64,000 bases of DNA from Phycisphaerae bacterium (GCA_028285035.1 JANQQF010000120.1:223072-287071); one strand, 5' to 3'. Shown: positions 1-9,794, numbered from the stretch's first letter. A program made the numbers and translations. The notes: generated by a model not told the origin, from the sequence alone.

Positions 1-3000
1 GTGCGATATTTACAAGTCTATTTTATGTATGGTTTTACGTTCAGATAGATTGGCGATTTCTGATTCCGCTTGCTGGAAATAGCGTTGTTATAATAAGTGC
101 AGTTGCAATGCTCTATTTTATGAGGCGTGATAAACTAGAAATTGTAGCTTTTTTATTATTAACCGGCGGGATTCTTGGCTACGCTAGTCTTGAATTGGCT
201 GTTTCAGGGGCAACATTGTTTATTGCATTAGGGGGAATTGCCCTTATTTTTTCCAGTGGTCTTTTGTCCTTGCCCCATCGCCCCTATATTTGGGGAGGAG
301 TAGCCATAATTTTTGGTTTATACCTTTGGCAGATTAATCAGGCCCCCCCATTTGTCCGATACAACTTTTCACAATCCGATATCTTAACAATTTATGTGTA
401 TGGGGTTGCAGTATTGCCAATTCTTGCTTTGGGAGCCTTGCTTTTTCGTATCTTTTCCTTTGGCAGTATTCGGATTCGGTTACTCATTGTTTTGATTGGA
501 AGTGTATTTTTTACGGCTACAATTGTTGGGGTGAGTTCAGCCCTTTTGAATTTGAGAAATGGCCAGCAACAAACGATTTCGCAGTTAGGTATCCTTGCAG
601 AATTAAGAGAAGATGAAATACAGAACTGGCTTGATAACTTGTCGGCTATAGATTTGACAGCTGGCAGTGTAAATTTGGCTAATATACAAATTATCCTGCG
701 TCAATCCCCAGAAGATCGAATATCAACGATAGAAGGGCGAATAGGCCAACGGATTGAAAATATACTTGGTCGGGTTGTTTTTGAAAATCCAGATATTCAA
801 GATGTCTCTATTGCGGATGACAGGGGGGAGGTTGTGCTTTCGACCTCACCAGTTCTGATGGGGCAAGTGGTGAGAGACGAACTTTATTTTCAAAATGCAC
901 ACGGTGCCTTATTTTTTCAACCTCCTGTGTACTTAGAAGAGGCCAATCAAATCAAGATAACTATTTCCCAAGCAATTTTTGATACAGATGGAATGTTACT
1001 TGGGGTGATTTTTGGATCTGTTGGGGTGGAAACGCTTAATGACATCATGCAGCAGTCGAATCAGTTTGGTGGGAGCGTCGAGACATATTTGGTTGATGAA
1101 AACAGTATGCTCTTGACTGAAGCATATACTAACAGACTTGGAAGCATTTCTGTTCAAAGTGAAGCGGTTAATAATGCTATTAGTGAAGGAATGGATGGTG
1201 CAGGACTTTATAATGATTTTCGGGCTGTTCCCGTTGTAGGTGTCTATCGCTGGCTGGACCAATTAGGGATAGCTTTAGTGGTTGAACGTGAACAGGGTGA
1301 AGCCTTACAACCAATATTCGTTTCACTTTTGACAAGTTTGGGGATTGTTATTCTTGCGACTGCTTTGGCTAGTTTTGTAGGAGTATCTACAACTAGAACA
1401 CTGACTGATCCGCTGCGTGATTTGGCCGCAACATCTACACGAGTCGCTTCGGGGGATTTATATTTGCGAGCACCGGTCACCCGTAATGATGAAGTAGGGG
1501 AAGTGGCCCAAGCCTTTAATCAAATGACAGAGCAGCTACAGGGATTGATTGATAGTTTGGAGGACCGAGTCACTGAACGGACAAAAGCGTTAGAAACGAC
1601 TGCAGATATTAGTTTTCAGCTGACAAGTTTGTTAGATGAAGATGATATTTTGTCATATGTAGTCAATCGCGTTCATCAACAATTTGATTTGTATCATACA
1701 CACATTTATCTGGTTGACCAAAATACTAACGATTTGATTATGAAGTATGGATATGGTGATATCGGTCGAAAATTGAAAGCTGAAGATCATTTCCTGGCTG
1801 CTGGCCAAGGAATTGTTGGGACAGTTTCCGAAACAAAACAGGCATTTGTGAGTAATAATGTGGATGAACTATTAAACTTTGTCCGTAACAAATATTTGCC
1901 AAATACCAAATCTGAGGTTGCAGTTCCTTTGCGTAAGGGGGAGGAGGTATTAGGTGTTTTAGATGTTCAAAGTGAACGGTATGATGATTTTAGTGATGAT
2001 GTCGTTTCTTTGCTCCAATCAATTGCCGACCAAACCGCAGTGGCCCTTGATAATGCTCAGCAGATTGAACGGTTAGAGGAAGCCGTTGATGAAGTAGATC
2101 GTCTGAATAAACAATTACTCCAACAGTCTTGGCGTGATTTTGAAGCGGAAACACCAACAACAGGTTATCGATTTAGTCAAGGGGTGAGTGCAGCCATTAC
2201 TGAAAAAGAAGATACACTTCTTCCTCCTATGAAAGAAGCTGCAACTAAAAAGCAACGGATTACCTACAATCATGCGGGTAATGGAGATAAAGCTAAATCA
2301 GAATTAGCCGTTCCTCTATTGCTTCACGGAGAGGTCATTGGGGTGCTAGGGGTTAAGCGTGAAGACACCCCTCAATGGACTGATGATGAAGTCTCCACTG
2401 TAGAAACCGTGGCTAATCAGGTGGCGTTCGCCTTGGAAAATGCCCGCCTTTCTGAAGAGCAAGGCAAAACGATTGTAAAGCTTCAGGAGGTCGACCGGCT
2501 GAAATCTGAGTTCTTGACGAGTATGAGCCACGAACTACGAACCCCCCTAAACTCAATTATCGGATTTGCTGATGTTATTATTCAAGGAATTGATGGTGAA
2601 GTTTCTGATATGGCTATGAATGACGTTCAGCTTATTTACAATAGTGGACAGCATTTGTTAGCCTTGATTAACGATATTCTGGATATTAACAAAATTGAAG
2701 CGGGTATGATGGAGTTGGTTCAGGAGCCGTTAAGTATCAAAGATGTTGTTCAGGATGTTTTAGCCGCAACGACCGCACTTGTAAAAGATAAACCTGTTGA
2801 TGTTGCCCTTGATATGAATGAGGATTTACCTGACATAAATGCCGATAAACTTCGCTTAAACCAGATCTTACTTAACTTGGTGAGTAATGCTGTTAAATTT
2901 ACAAAAGAAGGAACGATTACGATTAGGGCGAAAGTTGTGGATGACGCAGACTTTATGCGGATTAGCGTGATTGATCAGGGAATTGGTATTTCTGAGGAAA

Positions 3001-3185
3001 AGTTCAGCAAAATCTTTGATCGGTTCAGTCAAGCGGATATGACGACCACGCGTGAATATGGCGGTACTGGACTTGGATTGCCCATTTGTAAACAGTTAAT
3101 TGAAATGCATGGTGGTACAATTGATGTTAAGAGTGAGGTTGGGGTAGGCTCTGAGTTTTTCTTTACAATTCCCCTAGTGGTATAG
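1..3185 (+). CDS. Multi-GAF sensor histidine kinase, 5' end cut by window edge
   Basis: Membrane histidine kinase. The reading frame is open from base 3, with hydrophobic codons and no stop ahead of the ATG at 108, so the true start very likely lies before the window. Numbering from that ATG: several membrane helices to about residue 145, a CACHE-like extracytoplasmic part (about 150-385), a further helix near 400, HAMP (about 420-485), two GAF domains (about 505-655 and 690-795), a HisKA box SMSHELRTPLNS with the phospho-His near 808, and an ATPase domain with the GGTGLGLPI G-box near the end. No receiver is attached. It is followed at 72 bp by an enzyme-receiver fusion and then a receiver-kinase and a lone receiver, so it probably feeds those receivers. 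The ligand is unknown. Confidence 0.9.
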   Translation, partial: AIFTSLFYVWFYVQIDWRFLIPLAGNSVVIISAVAMLYFMRRDKLEIVAFLLLTGGILGYASLELAVSGATLFIALGGIALIFSSGLLSLPHRPYIWGGVAIIFGLYLWQINQAPPFVRYNFSQSDILTIYVYGVAVLPILALGALLFRIFSFGSIRIRLLIVLIGSVFFTATIVGVSSALLNLRNGQQQTISQLGILAELREDEIQNWLDNLSAIDLTAGSVNLANIQIILRQSPEDRISTIEGRIGQRIENILGRVVFENPDIQDVSIADDRGEVVLSTSPVLMGQVVRDELYFQNAHGALFFQPPVYLEEANQIKITISQAIFDTDGMLLGVIFGSVGVETLNDIMQQSNQFGGSVETYLVDENSMLLTEAYTNRLGSISVQSEAVNNAISEGMDGAGLYNDFRAVPVVGVYRWLDQLGIALVVEREQGEALQPIFVSLLTSLGIVILATALASFVGVSTTRTLTDPLRDLAATSTRVASGDLYLRAPVTRNDEVGEVAQAFNQMTEQLQGLIDSLEDRVTERTKALETTADISFQLTSLLDEDDILSYVVNRVHQQFDLYHTHIYLVDQNTNDLIMKYGYGDIGRKLKAEDHFLAAGQGIVGTVSETKQAFVSNNVDELLNFVRNKYLPNTKSEVAVPLRKGEEVLGVLDVQSERYDDFSDDVVSLLQSIADQTAVALDNAQQIERLEEAVDEVDRLNKQLLQQSWRDFEAETPTTGYRFSQGVSAAITEKEDTLLPPMKEAATKKQRITYNHAGNGDKAKSELAVPLLLHGEVIGVLGVKREDTPQWTDDEVSTVETVANQVAFALENARLSEEQGKTIVKLQEVDRLKSEFLTSMSHELRTPLNSIIGFADVIIQGIDGEVSDMAMNDVQLIYNSGQHLLALINDILDINKIEAGMMELVQEPLSIKDVVQDVLAATTALVKDKPVDVALDMNEDLPDINADKLRLNQILLNLVSNAVKFTKEGTITIRAKVVDDADFMRISVIDQGIGISEEKFSKIFDRFSQADMTTTREYGGTGLGLPICKQLIEMHGGTIDVKSEVGVGSEFFFTIPLVV

Positions 3186-3257
3186 GCATTTTTCGAGAGT
3201 TTTGTATCTGTTTGATTAAATGTTAAAATCTTATTCTAAAAAGGCTAAACTATTACA

Positions 3258-5417
3258 ATGAGTGATAAAACCCTCTATCTAACAAAGATAAAATGTTTGG
3301 AATGTGGACATGAACAAGGTTTTTATCCGGGATTAGATCGCTGTCACGTTTGCAATGGGGTTTGGTTAGATGCAGAGTATGATTATGATGCTGTAAAAAC
3401 GATCTGGCGTGAGGGTTTGTATGGTCGGGTAAATTCGTTGTGGCGATACCGTGAATTATTGCCAGTATCAGATTTTAGCAAGGTTGTTTCTATGGGAGAA
3501 GGACGCTCTCCCTTGACCCCAGCCACCAAAATTCAGAAACGACTGAATCATCCTGCCATTTTCATTAAAGATGAGCGACAGTCCCCCACAAGTTCCTTTA
3601 AAGATCGGCAAGCCTCTGTGGCGACAACAGTGATGAATGAAGCGGATACCAAAGAGTGTGCTTTGGCTTCAACCGGAAATGCCGCCGCCGCCTATGCGGC
3701 CTACTGTGCTAGAGCAGATATCAAATTGTGGCTCTTTTTGACGAGTTTAGTCCCAGCCGCAAAAATGCGTGAGGTGGCTCTATATGGCGCTGAAGTTATT
3801 AAGGTGACGGGTACATATGATCAAGCCAAGAAAGTGGCCTCCGATTTTGCCAGTCGTCGTAATATCCATTTTGATAAAGGGGCGAAAGCCATCCCCGGTA
3901 AAGAAAGTATGAAAACCCTGGCTTTTGAAATTGCCGAGGAACTGGCTGTACAACTCGATGGCCCGGATGCCCACGGAAAATGGCGAGCCCCCGATTGGTT
4001 TATTCAAGCTGTGAGCGGTGGAATTGGACCCATTGGTGCACTCAAAGGCTTTGAAGAATTGTATCGAATGGGGCTCATTGATCGCGTCCCTAAAATAGGA
4101 GTGGTGCAAGTGGTCGGCTGTTCACCAATGGTACGGGCCTTTGAGGCGGGCAAACCGACAGCAGACCCTGTTGTCCCAGAAACTCGAATTACAGTTTTGT
4201 CCACAGGGGCACCTGGCTTGGGATATGAAATTTTGTATGCGGCCAATCAGAAGTATGGCGGTTACATGATTGATGTAACAGACGAAGAGGCTTTTGATGC
4301 CATGCGGCTTTTGGCAAAAACTGAAGGTTATTCCGTTGAACCCGCGACCGCTGTGGCCTTCGCGGGTCTTGATAAAATGATTGAGCGAGGTGTGATTTCA
4401 TCGGATGAGGTTGTTGTTGTCAACTGTTCAGGACACACTTTTCCTGTTGAGAAACATATTATGGACGATGAGGAAAATGTGCTGGATGTCAGTTTAGCAG
4501 ATGTACAATCAGCTGCGCCTGGAGCACCTTTGGACGGTTTAGGATCAGCCTTACAACGGCTAGATGAGCAAGTCACCACAATTGTAGTGATTGATGATAA
4601 TCCGATTGATAGTCGTCTTATCCGCCGTTTGCTTCAAGCACGAAAACCTTATCGTGTGTTTGAGGCGCATAGTGCAGCAGAGGGGCTACAGATTATCAAA
4701 GAGCGATTGCCTGATCTAGTGGTTAGCGATTTGACAATGCCAGAAATGGATGGCTTTACACTTTTAGAGGAATTGAAGAAGGATCCAGATACGGCAAACA
4801 TTCCGGTCATTGTGGTTTCAGCGAAAGATTTGACCCTGGAAGATGAACGTAAATTGACAGCACAGACTTCATCAATTTGGACCAAAGGGGCCTTCTCTAC
4901 TCAAGATTTGGTAGAACATGTTGTAGAAACCTTATCAACATTTGAACCTGAGCAGGAACAACCATCGAAAGATAAGGCTGATCAAGATAAGGAAAAAACG
5001 CGGCCTGTGTCTATTGCTGAAATTGAAGCTGCCAGAAGCTCTTTCAATGCTAAAAAGATTGTTTTAATAGAAGATAATCCTTATGATGCACGTTTGATTA
5101 GCCGTTTATTACAAACAAGTAATATTGAGATCAAACAAATTCAGGTAGGGCAAGATGCTATCACGTTTATTCAGGAAGAAAAACCTGATTTGATTGTTCT
5201 TGATCTAATGATGCCAGATGTAAGTGGTTTCCAAATTTTAAAGACACTTAAACAAGATGATCAACTAGATTTAATCCCAGTGGTGATTATCACTTCTAAG
5301 GATTTATCTGAGCATGAACGCAAATGGCTACGATCTAATGGCATTTCTTCAATGTGGCAGAAAGCTAAATTAGATCGGGCCAAGCTAGTGGCTGATATTG
5401 AAGCGCAACTTCAATGA
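3258..5417 (+). CDS. Threonine-synthase-like PLP enzyme fused to two receiver domains
   Basis: Residues 1-410 form a fold-type II PLP enzyme of the threonine synthase family. There is a Cys4 zinc-ribbon-like N-terminus (CLEC and CHVC pairs), the PLP-lysine motif SSFKDR with Lys115, and glycine-rich phosphate-binding stretches (STGNAAAAYAAY and SGGIGPIGALKG). After a short linker come two CheY-like receivers. The first (about 443-565) has phosphoacceptor Asp491 and keeps the DD, Ser and Lys positions. The second (about 595-719) has Asp649 and also keeps Thr and Lys. The frame is continuous, with no internal RBS or start near 4575, so this is a real fusion and not two genes. Such an architecture is unusual. 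It suggests either phospho-control of an amino-acid enzyme or use of the enzyme fold as a sensor. Whether it makes threonine is unproven, because SSFKDR differs slightly from the common TGSFKDR. Confidence 0.88.
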   Translation: MSDKTLYLTKIKCLECGHEQGFYPGLDRCHVCNGVWLDAEYDYDAVKTIWREGLYGRVNSLWRYRELLPVSDFSKVVSMGEGRSPLTPATKIQKRLNHPAIFIKDERQSPTSSFKDRQASVATTVMNEADTKECALASTGNAAAAYAAYCARADIKLWLFLTSLVPAAKMREVALYGAEVIKVTGTYDQAKKVASDFASRRNIHFDKGAKAIPGKESMKTLAFEIAEELAVQLDGPDAHGKWRAPDWFIQAVSGGIGPIGALKGFEELYRMGLIDRVPKIGVVQVVGCSPMVRAFEAGKPTADPVVPETRITVLSTGAPGLGYEILYAANQKYGGYMIDVTDEEAFDAMRLLAKTEGYSVEPATAVAFAGLDKMIERGVISSDEVVVVNCSGHTFPVEKHIMDDEENVLDVSLADVQSAAPGAPLDGLGSALQRLDEQVTTIVVIDDNPIDSRLIRRLLQARKPYRVFEAHSAAEGLQIIKERLPDLVVSDLTMPEMDGFTLLEELKKDPDTANIPVIVVSAKDLTLEDERKLTAQTSSIWTKGAFSTQDLVEHVVETLSTFEPEQEQPSKDKADQDKEKTRPVSIAEIEAARSSFNAKKIVLIEDNPYDARLISRLLQTSNIEIKQIQVGQDAITFIQEEKPDLIVLDLMMPDVSGFQILKTLKQDDQLDLIPVVIITSKDLSEHERKWLRSNGISSMWQKAKLDRAKLVADIEAQLQ

Positions 5418-5488
5418 GTGATAGATAGTCAGGTGTGGGAATAATAGCCATACAAGTATCATAAAATAAACTTTCATCGAAGGCAGTT

Positions 5489-6694
5489 ATGTTAGAAGTT
5501 AAACCAAAAATTTTGTATGTTGAAGATGATAAATTTAGTGCACGTTTGATGGAGCGCTTGCTGTTGTCAAATGGATATGAGTTTCGACACGCTGCAACTG
5601 GTCTAGCTGGTATTGAATTAGCGCATCAAGAAAGCCCAGATTTGATTTTGATTGATATTAATTTGCCGGATATTGATGGGTTGGTAATTACAACTCGTTT
5701 ACGAACCATTAATGCTATTCAAGATAAGCCAATCGTAGCAATAACTTCCAAATCTCAACTTGATGGACGTCAAATGGCTTTGGCTTCTGGGTGTGACGGA
5801 TACATTACAAAACCAATAAACATCAATACATTGTTAGGGCAAATTGAAGATTTTCTACAAGGCCATCAAGAAAAGTTATCTGCTGTAGAGGAACATACGT
5901 ATCTCAGAGCGCATACCGCTGACGTAGTTTTACAGCTTGAGGATCGAGTACGAGAGTTGGCTGAAACCAATCGCCAGCTTGAGCAGGCAAATGCACAATT
6001 ACAAGCCCTAGATCGACAGCGAGCAAAATTTTTTAATGTGATCTCTCACGAGTTACGCACCCCGTTTACCCCCATCCGAGGCTATATCGATCTTTTACGT
6101 GATGGGGCGATGGGGCCATTGACGCCACAGCAAAAACAGGCTATAGACATAGTCGCCAACAATTTAACAAACTCACTTCGATTATTGGATGACTTGTTAG
6201 ATTTAAGCAAACTGAAGGCAAGCGGGATAACCTTATCCCCTGAATTGTTTGAACCACAGCAATTATTAAAAGAAGTGGTTCTCAGTGGACGAGCCTACGT
6301 CGAGAATAGTCAGGTGAGTTTTAGAGATGAAGTTGCCTCAAACCTACCCCCAATTTTTGGGGATAAAGGGCGTATTCGTCAGGTTTTGCTCAATCTGATT
6401 AATAATGCTGTAAAATTTACAGATGAAGGAAGTATCACTTTGATGGCCAGTGTTGAACGGGATAAAATCGTTTTTCGAGTGAGAGATACAGGCCAGGGAC
6501 TGCTTCCTGAAGAAATCCCGCAAGTATTTAATGAATTTTGGCAAAGCGAAGATATGCATGGAACTGGGATTGGTACTGGTCTCGGTTTGGCGATTAGTAA
6601 GTATTTAATCCAGGCCCACAGTGGGAAAATCTGGTTAGAAAGTGAAAAAGGGATTGGGACAACAGTATCTTTTACCATTCCCATTGCCCGTTAA
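5489..6694 (+). CDS. Receiver-histidine kinase hybrid
   Basis: Soluble signalling protein of 401 aa. An N-terminal receiver (about 8-125, phosphoacceptor Asp in the LILIDINLPD stretch, conserved Thr/Ser and Lys in YITKP) is followed by a coiled-coil linker (about 145-175). Then come HisKA with ISHELRTPFTP (His near 186) and an ATPase domain with N box NLINNAVKFT and G box GTGLGLAISKYL. There is no membrane segment. Receiver-first kinases are usually switched by phosphorylation from another kinase, so the upstream GAF kinase is the likely input. It starts 71 bp after the PLP-receiver fusion; the four signalling genes run in one direction with short gaps and may be one transcription unit. Confidence 0.92.
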   Translation: MLEVKPKILYVEDDKFSARLMERLLLSNGYEFRHAATGLAGIELAHQESPDLILIDINLPDIDGLVITTRLRTINAIQDKPIVAITSKSQLDGRQMALASGCDGYITKPININTLLGQIEDFLQGHQEKLSAVEEHTYLRAHTADVVLQLEDRVRELAETNRQLEQANAQLQALDRQRAKFFNVISHELRTPFTPIRGYIDLLRDGAMGPLTPQQKQAIDIVANNLTNSLRLLDDLLDLSKLKASGITLSPELFEPQQLLKEVVLSGRAYVENSQVSFRDEVASNLPPIFGDKGRIRQVLLNLINNAVKFTDEGSITLMASVERDKIVFRVRDTGQGLLPEEIPQVFNEFWQSEDMHGTGIGTGLGLAISKYLIQAHSGKIWLESEKGIGTTVSFTIPIAR

Positions 6695-6799
6695 GAAAAT
6701 GGTAGATAACAGGTGTAGCTCTGAATATCTTTACCGTTTCCCTAAACTGATTAATACTGAACGTTTAGACAACCTATCTCTACCGGGAGGAATTTAAAA

Positions 6800-7171
6800 A
6801 TGGTAATTTTATATGTTGAGGACAATTATGAAAATAAGCTGTTTGTAAGACGTGTCCTTGAGTCGATGGGCCATGAGATGATGGAGGCTGAAACAGGCCA
6901 CGAAAGCCTTGAGCTTGTCAAGGATAGGGTGCCTGATCTAATTCTCATGGATATTAACATCCCCGGAATGGATGGCCTAGAAACAGCGTCACGATTTAAG
7001 GCTGATGCTAATTTGAATCACATTCCCATTATTGCGCTCACTGCAAATGCAATGAAGGGAGACCGAGAGCGATGCCTCGAAGCGGGTTGTAATGGTTATA
7101 TGCAAAAGCCGATAGGTGTTTCAGATTTACGCCGGGAAATTCAGCACTACGAAGCTGAATTAACAAAATAG
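6800..7171 (+). CDS. Single-domain response regulator (CheY/DivK-like)
   Basis: A 123-residue receiver with no output domain. It has the acidic pair (VEDN), phosphoacceptor Asp51 in LILMDINIPGMDG, the conserved Thr in ALTANAM and Lys in YMQKPI. The sequence style (MDINIPGMDG, CLEAGCNGYMQKP) is that of DivK-like receivers often encoded next to hybrid kinases. A good ribosome site GGGAGGAAT lies just ahead of the ATG. It is the last gene of the signalling island and ends before a 477-bp spacer with a strong hairpin. It probably acts by protein-protein contact or as a phosphorelay shuttle. Confidence 0.92.
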   Translation: MVILYVEDNYENKLFVRRVLESMGHEMMEAETGHESLELVKDRVPDLILMDINIPGMDGLETASRFKADANLNHIPIIALTANAMKGDRERCLEAGCNGYMQKPIGVSDLRREIQHYEAELTK

Positions 7172-7663
7172 CTCAGTTTATACTGTTTATTAACAAATTC
7201 AATATAAATTACTCATAAGTAAATCGACGTGTAGTTACGTTTGGCCCTAATTATCATTTGAATTAGAATTTCTTTCGGTTTGCTTAAAAACATCCTTAAT
7301 TGGCTTAGTTAAACTAACCACAGTATAGGTAAGGATGAAGTATCTTTGCCTTTACTGTGGTTAGTTTTTGCCTTAAAGTTTATTTTTATGTAAACTGATT
7401 ATGTATACATGTCTTTATATAATGTGACGATATTTATCAATTGTGATATAATAGTCTTATGATTTAAGAATGTTAGCTTTCATTACAGTGTATGATATTT
7501 CATTTTACTGATCAGCGACCAATTATCCTTAGATTGTTTTCGTAGATCAGCATTTAATGAAATGCTTCAACACTTTTGTGTAAAGCGAACTTTGTCAGTG
7601 TGGTCTCTTTAATCTTATTTCATTTTTTCAGGAGACTACTCATCTTTTGTGGAGGAAATGACA
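7172..7663. other. AT-rich intergenic spacer with hairpin and putative promoter
   Basis: About 490 bp without a convincing gene. It holds a long hairpin at 7311-7367 and a possible promoter: GTGACG at 7424-7429, a 17-bp spacer, and TATAAT at 7447-7452, pointing to the repeat-rich gene at 7664. A second TATAAT lies at 7418. If used, the leader would be about 200 nt. I see no RNA family I can name. Confidence 0.5.
7311..7370 (+). terminator. Long hairpin, probable terminator of the signalling island
   Basis: A 15-bp perfect stem: AAACTAACCACAGTA at 7311-7325 pairs with 7353-7367. The inner part is also partly self-complementary, and a short T run follows. It lies 140 bp after the last receiver gene. 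Because the inner arms continue to pair imperfectly, a structured RNA role is also possible. Confidence 0.6.
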
Positions 7664-9739
7664 ATGTCAAAAAAGCGTACAAATTCTGGGTCATCTGATG
7701 AAAAAGGCCGAGGAATTGATCTCCTATTCGGGGGGAAACCAGAAGCTGAAGCAGATGATGATGATGCGTCAAACTTGGTGATTGATGCATCATCCGATAC
7801 CAGTGCGACTGAAGAGCTAACTGTCCAAAGTCCACCTGCTGAGCCTTCGTTAGCAACACCTCCACCCCCTGCTGCGGCTCTGGATCACGCCTCTACCGTA
7901 GCCAGTGATACGCCACAAGTTGATGAACTTGGCTTGCCAGTTGCGATGGAAGCACCGCCAGCTGATCTGGAATTGGCGTCTATGGAAGCAACTTTACCAA
8001 CACCCCCTGCACCGCCAGCCGAGCTTGATTTATCAGACTACGATCTTATGACTCCCTCTGCTCCGGCTGATTCGTCACCATCTGATTTAGACCTTTCATC
8101 TTCAGATTTCGCCGACACTGACTCTGCTCCAAGTGATCTCGATCTTTCAGGTATGGATGTCTCTGAGCCATCAACATCTGATTTAGATCTTTCTTCTTCG
8201 GATTTTGCTGACACTGGCTCTTCGGCTGAGGCTGTTCCGGCTGATTTAGATTTAGCCGGACTTGGCGAGCCAGTGCCTGCCCCTGAGTTGGGAGACACTG
8301 CTTCTCCTCCAGGACCAGAGGCAGTGACAATTCCTGATCCGAGTTTGGATATTCCTGATAGTATGGGAGAAGGTGATCTCTATGGCGAGTCGGCTCAAGA
8401 TTTAGCCGACTTGGGCGAGGATGACTTGTCTGGTATTGATGACGATAATGACCTGTCTGACTTAGAGGATGAGTTAGGTGGCTTACCTGATATTGCACCC
8501 CCAATAGTTAGTCCGCCTGTTCCCGAGCCAGTTAGCCCAGTTATTGAACCTGTCCCTATTGAGCCAATAGCTCCAACGGTTGAACCGGTGTCGCCTGCGT
8601 CCCCAACGCCCGAACCTGTGTCTCCTACAATTGATCCAGTTGTACCCACAATTGATTCGACACCTCCAACTTCAACCGATATATTTGGCCCAGCCACACC
8701 AACCCCGCCGCCTGATCCTAACCTGACTTTGCCTCGGGCTCGTGTGGAGTCGGTAAGTGGTATTGTCTCAGAAAAAATCCAAGTGGTTGAAAAAGATATT
8801 CTGCCTGAAGATACTAAATTTAGCGGTGGTCCAGTCAGTGGCATTCTAACTGTGGCAGATCGAGCCCAGGTTGAGCAAAATGAGTTGATTACCCAACGGG
8901 TAACACGCTATATTGGACGTGAACGTCGAGAGAAGCTTGATAAAGATATTGAAAATCTATATGAAGATGTTGCTGAGGAACTTAGCTCACATAAGGAGGA
9001 TTCTGATTTCGCCCTGCGAATTCTGAGTCAAGCTCAAGATATCATTTTTGAAGATGCGCGGCAATATGACGAAGCCTTATATCGAGTGGCGATTGTCCGT
9101 ACGATGATTACTCGAAGACGTAATTTGCGAAAGTGGTCATACACATACGGATCGGCAGTGTTTTTCTACGCCGTGGTCTGGCTAGCAGCCTTTCTAGCTG
9201 GTTTTCTCTTTACCGAGGCTATCAATGCGGCTTTGAATACGGCTACCGCTGCACAAGAAATTGTTGGTAATAATGTGGACCCAACTGCAACAATCCGAGC
9301 GGCTTGGTTTTCAGCCCTGGCTGGTGGTATTGGCGGGGTCATTGGTATTTTGTATAGCCTCTACTGGAAGGTGGCGATGAAACAGGATTTTGATCGCCAA
9401 TATACAATGTACTATATTGTGCAGCCGATTATGGGATTTATTTTAGGCGCGTTAATGTATTTCATCATCGGAGCTGGCTTCTTGGTTATCAACTTTGCTG
9501 CCCAGCCCTCAAATGATGCTACTCAGACGACCTCTAATGTTCTATCTTCACAAATTGTTATATCCTTGCAAATCGTGTCAGGTTGGATTGCCGGTTTCCG
9601 AATGCGATTTACCTTAGAGTTGGTTGATAAGATTGTACAACGGTTCTCTGGTAAAGATGACGAACATCCATCCAGTGATCCGGTTAGTGTTGCTCCTGTT
9701 GAGCAAATGACTCCGTTGAACCCATACGATCAAAGTTGA
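7664..9739 (+). CDS. Acidic/proline-rich repeat protein with C-terminal membrane domain
   Basis: Start chosen at ATG 7664, which has GGAGG 8 bp upstream; a GTG at 7649 is also in frame. The product is 691 aa. Residues 1-360 are low complexity: first Asp/Ser/Leu repeats of the kind SDLDLSSSDFADT, then Pro/Val/Glu/Thr repeats (PEPVSPTIDP style). A predicted helical charged region follows (about 390-485). Three or four transmembrane helices lie around 490-660 (for example VFFYAVVWLAAFLAGFLF), and the tail is short and polar. The long disordered acidic N-terminus probably faces the cytoplasm, since no signal peptide is present. I do not recognise a family and no function is assigned. It is followed by its own terminator and then a Trypco1-like gene. 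Confidence 0.8.
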   Translation: MSKKRTNSGSSDEKGRGIDLLFGGKPEAEADDDDASNLVIDASSDTSATEELTVQSPPAEPSLATPPPPAAALDHASTVASDTPQVDELGLPVAMEAPPADLELASMEATLPTPPAPPAELDLSDYDLMTPSAPADSSPSDLDLSSSDFADTDSAPSDLDLSGMDVSEPSTSDLDLSSSDFADTGSSAEAVPADLDLAGLGEPVPAPELGDTASPPGPEAVTIPDPSLDIPDSMGEGDLYGESAQDLADLGEDDLSGIDDDNDLSDLEDELGGLPDIAPPIVSPPVPEPVSPVIEPVPIEPIAPTVEPVSPASPTPEPVSPTIDPVVPTIDSTPPTSTDIFGPATPTPPPDPNLTLPRARVESVSGIVSEKIQVVEKDILPEDTKFSGGPVSGILTVADRAQVEQNELITQRVTRYIGRERREKLDKDIENLYEDVAEELSSHKEDSDFALRILSQAQDIIFEDARQYDEALYRVAIVRTMITRRRNLRKWSYTYGSAVFFYAVVWLAAFLAGFLFTEAINAALNTATAAQEIVGNNVDPTATIRAAWFSALAGGIGGVIGILYSLYWKVAMKQDFDRQYTMYYIVQPIMGFILGALMYFIIGAGFLVINFAAQPSNDATQTTSNVLSSQIVISLQIVSGWIAGFRMRFTLELVDKIVQRFSGKDDEHPSSDPVSVAPVEQMTPLNPYDQS

Positions 9740-9765
9740 AAATTTAATTGAAATATGAATTATCT

Positions 9766-9794
9766 AAAAACCGGGGATAATCCTCGGTTTTTAT
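9766..9794 (+). terminator. Rho-independent terminator
   Basis: A 12-bp stem (AAAAACCGGGGA with TCCTCGGTTTTT, one G-U pair) with a short loop and T run, 27 bp after the stop at 9739. Confidence 0.85.

Noticed and set aside
4560..4600. Missed gene boundary between the PLP enzyme and its receivers
   Set aside because: No stop, RBS or start codon context exists at the junction and codon use is uniform.
8038..8844. Long antisense frames under the repeat-rich gene
   Set aside because: They are produced by the biased codons of the Asp/Ser/Pro repeats and have no RBS or family match.
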